Positions 4,574 through 5,462 of a stretch of 5,462 nt of DNA are shown in pieces. The DNA lies in contig WOYJ01000089.1 of assembly GCA_011620845.1 (NCBI GenBank), positions 1-5,462 on the forward strand. Reading direction: 5' to 3'. Below the pieces are notes generated by a model. The model ran no database searches. It saw only the letters and a list, made by a program, of their open reading frames with translations, and was not told the DNA's origin. How positions within the stretch are numbered: position 1 is the stretch's first letter; every line of letters starts with the position of its first letter. This stretch comes from Methanobacteriaceae archaeon. Its GTDB lineage: Archaea > Methanobacteriota > Methanobacteria > Methanobacteriales > Methanobacteriaceae. A program made the translations under genes and the position numbers.

Positions 4574-4983
4574 GTTAACCATTCCATTACGTTATCTGCA
4601 ATATCTTCTGAAATATCTTCTATTAAGTCTTTTTCACTCCAAGAACATACTTCTGCTTCATCAATATCCCCAACCACATCTTCCATGCGTTCTTGATCAC
4701 TGTAAGTTCCCATTTCAGATTCACAAAAACTGAAAATCTTATCATGATTTTCAAATAGAACATCCCATGTGCGTGAATCCCTAAGTTCCCAATACCAATA
4801 ATATTCCTTAACGATTTCTTCTTCAGGTTCTGGCACATCAGATGACTCTTCTTCTTCATAACCAACAATAAGAACCTTATTATCACCTAAATAGATATGT
4901 TTCTCCCAAACATCCTTATCTCCTTGTATATTTCCTAATTCAGCTTTTTCTATCCTATCTACAAGTTCTTTTTTGTCAATCAT
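4555..4983 (-). CDS. Highly acidic hypothetical protein (142 aa)
   Basis: I do not recognise the family. The protein is strongly acidic: about 43 Asp/Glu against 15 Lys/Arg in 142 residues. It also holds six Trp and an aromatic cluster YYWYWE (61-66). A short hydrophobic strand KVLIVGY (36-42) is followed by an acidic EEEE/PEPEEE linker (about 43-56). The C-terminal third is predicted helical with repeated acidic helices around EDVVGDIDEAE and EDISEDIADN. No membrane segment, signal peptide or metal site is visible; two cysteines are present. The ATG at 4983 has GGAGGA six bases ahead of it. It may be soluble and could act as a partner of a basic protein, but that is only a guess from charge. 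It lies downstream of the zinc-ribbon gene on the same strand, and convergent with the DUF4326 gene. Confidence 0.85.
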   Translation of the reverse strand: MIDKKELVDRIEKAELGNIQGDKDVWEKHIYLGDNKVLIVGYEEEESSDVPEPEEEIVKEYYWYWELRDSRTWDVLFENHDKIFSFCESEMGTYSDQERMEDVVGDIDEAEVCSWSEKDLIEDISEDIADNVMEWLTPSKKD

Positions 4984-4990
4984 TTTAGTT

Positions 4991-5004
4991 CCTCCAGCTG
5001 GAAG
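4991..5004 (-). promoter_or_regulatory. Hairpin that would cover the ribosome binding site of the acidic protein
   Basis: Read on the minus strand, CTTCC-AGCT-GGAGG can form a five-pair stem (one G-T pair) with an AGCT loop. The 3' arm GGAGG is the ribosome binding site of the gene starting at 4983. In the DNA the core TCCAGCTGGA (4993-5002) is also a perfect 10-base palindrome, so an operator is the other reading. Confidence 0.4.
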
Positions 5005-5055
5005 TTAAATATCCAAAATTGGTTAATAAGTGAGGGGGGCCTGAAAAATAGGTCG

Positions 5056-5070
5056 TTTTTATATTTTTAA
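5056..5070 (-). promoter_or_regulatory. TATA-like box for the acidic protein gene
   Basis: The minus strand reads TTAAAAATATAAAAA. Transcription would begin about 25 bases further on, near 5037, giving a leader of about 50 bases that includes a run of six Cs and the hairpin at the ribosome binding site. This makes independent transcription from the upstream zinc-ribbon gene plausible. Confidence 0.4.
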
Positions 5071-5138
5071 GGATTCTTACTGAATTTCAAAGACGTCCCT
5101 TAGATTATTCCATTTATAAATTCTTATAGAGAATAAGA

Positions 5139-5267
5139 TTAAAAAGTTTTTTCTTCCCCACAATCCCTGCACTTCCAATGTTTAAAACCACCGCGGGCCT
5201 CATAATAATCCCAAATAGTTTCTTTTTTACATCCGGGGCAAAATTTACGTTTTGTTTTCTGAGAAAT
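5139..5267 (-). CDS. Small zinc-ribbon protein (42 aa), probable ATT start
   Basis: Two CxxC pairs, CPGC (residues 10-13) and CRDC (33-36), separated by 19 residues with aromatic and basic positions between (WDYY at 19-22, HW at 30-31), form a classic single zinc ribbon. A basic N-terminus (K5, R7, K8) suggests nucleic-acid contact or a role as a partner of a larger complex; the exact function is unknown. An in-frame TAA sits just upstream, and there is no ATG, GTG or TTG between it and the first cysteine pair. The only near-cognate codon is ATT at 5267-5265, and it lies six bases after a perfect AGGAGGTG (5281-5274), the same spacing as other genes here. Hence an ATT start is inferred. A sequencing error or a recent start-codon loss would be the alternative. 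Confidence 0.7.
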   Translation of the reverse strand: MSQKTKRKFCPGCKKETIWDYYEARGGFKHWKCRDCGEEKTF

Positions 5268-5273
5268 ACTTTA

Positions 5274-5281
5274 CACCTCCT
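5274..5281 (-). promoter_or_regulatory. Perfect Shine-Dalgarno ahead of the zinc-ribbon gene
   Basis: AGGAGGTG on the minus strand is a full match to the archaeal anti-Shine-Dalgarno. It is followed by TAAAGT and then ATT. No other plausible gene start is downstream, so this site argues that the non-ATG frame is translated. Confidence 0.7.
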
Positions 5282-5462
5282 ATTTATATTTTATTCATTA
5301 TCATTAATTAAGATTCTTACAACTGCATTTTAAAAGAATAACTTTGCAAGTAAATGTTAAAAAAATTTTAAACCGCTTTTCATTTTATGATGATTTTCTA
5401 TTTCGCCTATTTTTTGTTTGTTTATGGCTGCTTTTTTCCCGCTTTAAAAAATTAATATTTGT

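Noticed and set aside
4623..4886. 87-residue minus-strand frame inside the acidic protein gene
   Set aside because: It lies out of phase inside the longer acidic frame, which has an ATG with a good ribosome binding site; this one has neither.
5282..5462. Further gene or RNA at the right edge
   Set aside because: The stretch is AT-rich with only very short frames and no recognisable RNA motif; at most it holds a promoter for the zinc-ribbon gene, such as TTTTAAAATG on the minus strand near 5330.

Overview
The window looks like chromosomal DNA of a methanogenic archaeon, most likely a Methanobacterium-like member of the Methanobacteriales. The evidence is an HMf-type archaeal histone, an Alba protein, a stand-alone TRAM-domain protein, archaeal GGAGGTGAT-type ribosome binding sites, TATA-like boxes and bare poly-T stretches at gene ends. 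The genus is an inference from protein family resemblance; there is no rRNA to confirm it.

Layout. Positions 1-177 are AT-rich upstream DNA. A 51-residue single-pass membrane protein (178-333) is followed after 28 bp by a full-length catalase-peroxidase gene, katG (362-2533), with all heme-pocket and adduct residues present. katG is much richer in G+C than its neighbours (one 60-base line is 63%, against 38% for a line of the alba gene) and is of bacterial type, so it is probably a horizontal acquisition. After katG come T-rich terminator sequence and a compact, GC-rich block of nested inverted repeats (about 2622-2730) with no convincing coding capacity. The histone gene follows on the minus strand (2754-2981), then a 388-bp AT-rich divergent intergenic region, then on the plus strand the TRAM protein (3370-3603), Alba (3735-4010) and a DUF4326-type protein (4118-4456). 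On the minus strand lie a very acidic hypothetical protein (4555-4983) and a 42-residue zinc-ribbon protein (5139-5267). The last ~195 bases are AT-rich without a recognisable gene.

Themes. Three small nucleic-acid-binding proteins (histone, TRAM, Alba) lie side by side and probably act in chromatin and RNA homeostasis, while katG adds H2O2 detoxification to a strict anaerobe. Start codons are unusual: comparison with family N-termini and Shine-Dalgarno spacing points to TTG starts for histone, TRAM and the DUF4326 protein. The zinc-ribbon gene has no ATG, GTG or TTG available and seems to start at ATT behind a perfect AGGAGGTG. The least explained items are the GC-rich structured block after katG, the small membrane protein paired with katG, the histone's His/aromatic tail and a possible hairpin covering the ribosome binding site of the acidic protein. 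I saw no CRISPR array, tRNA, rRNA or intact mobile element.
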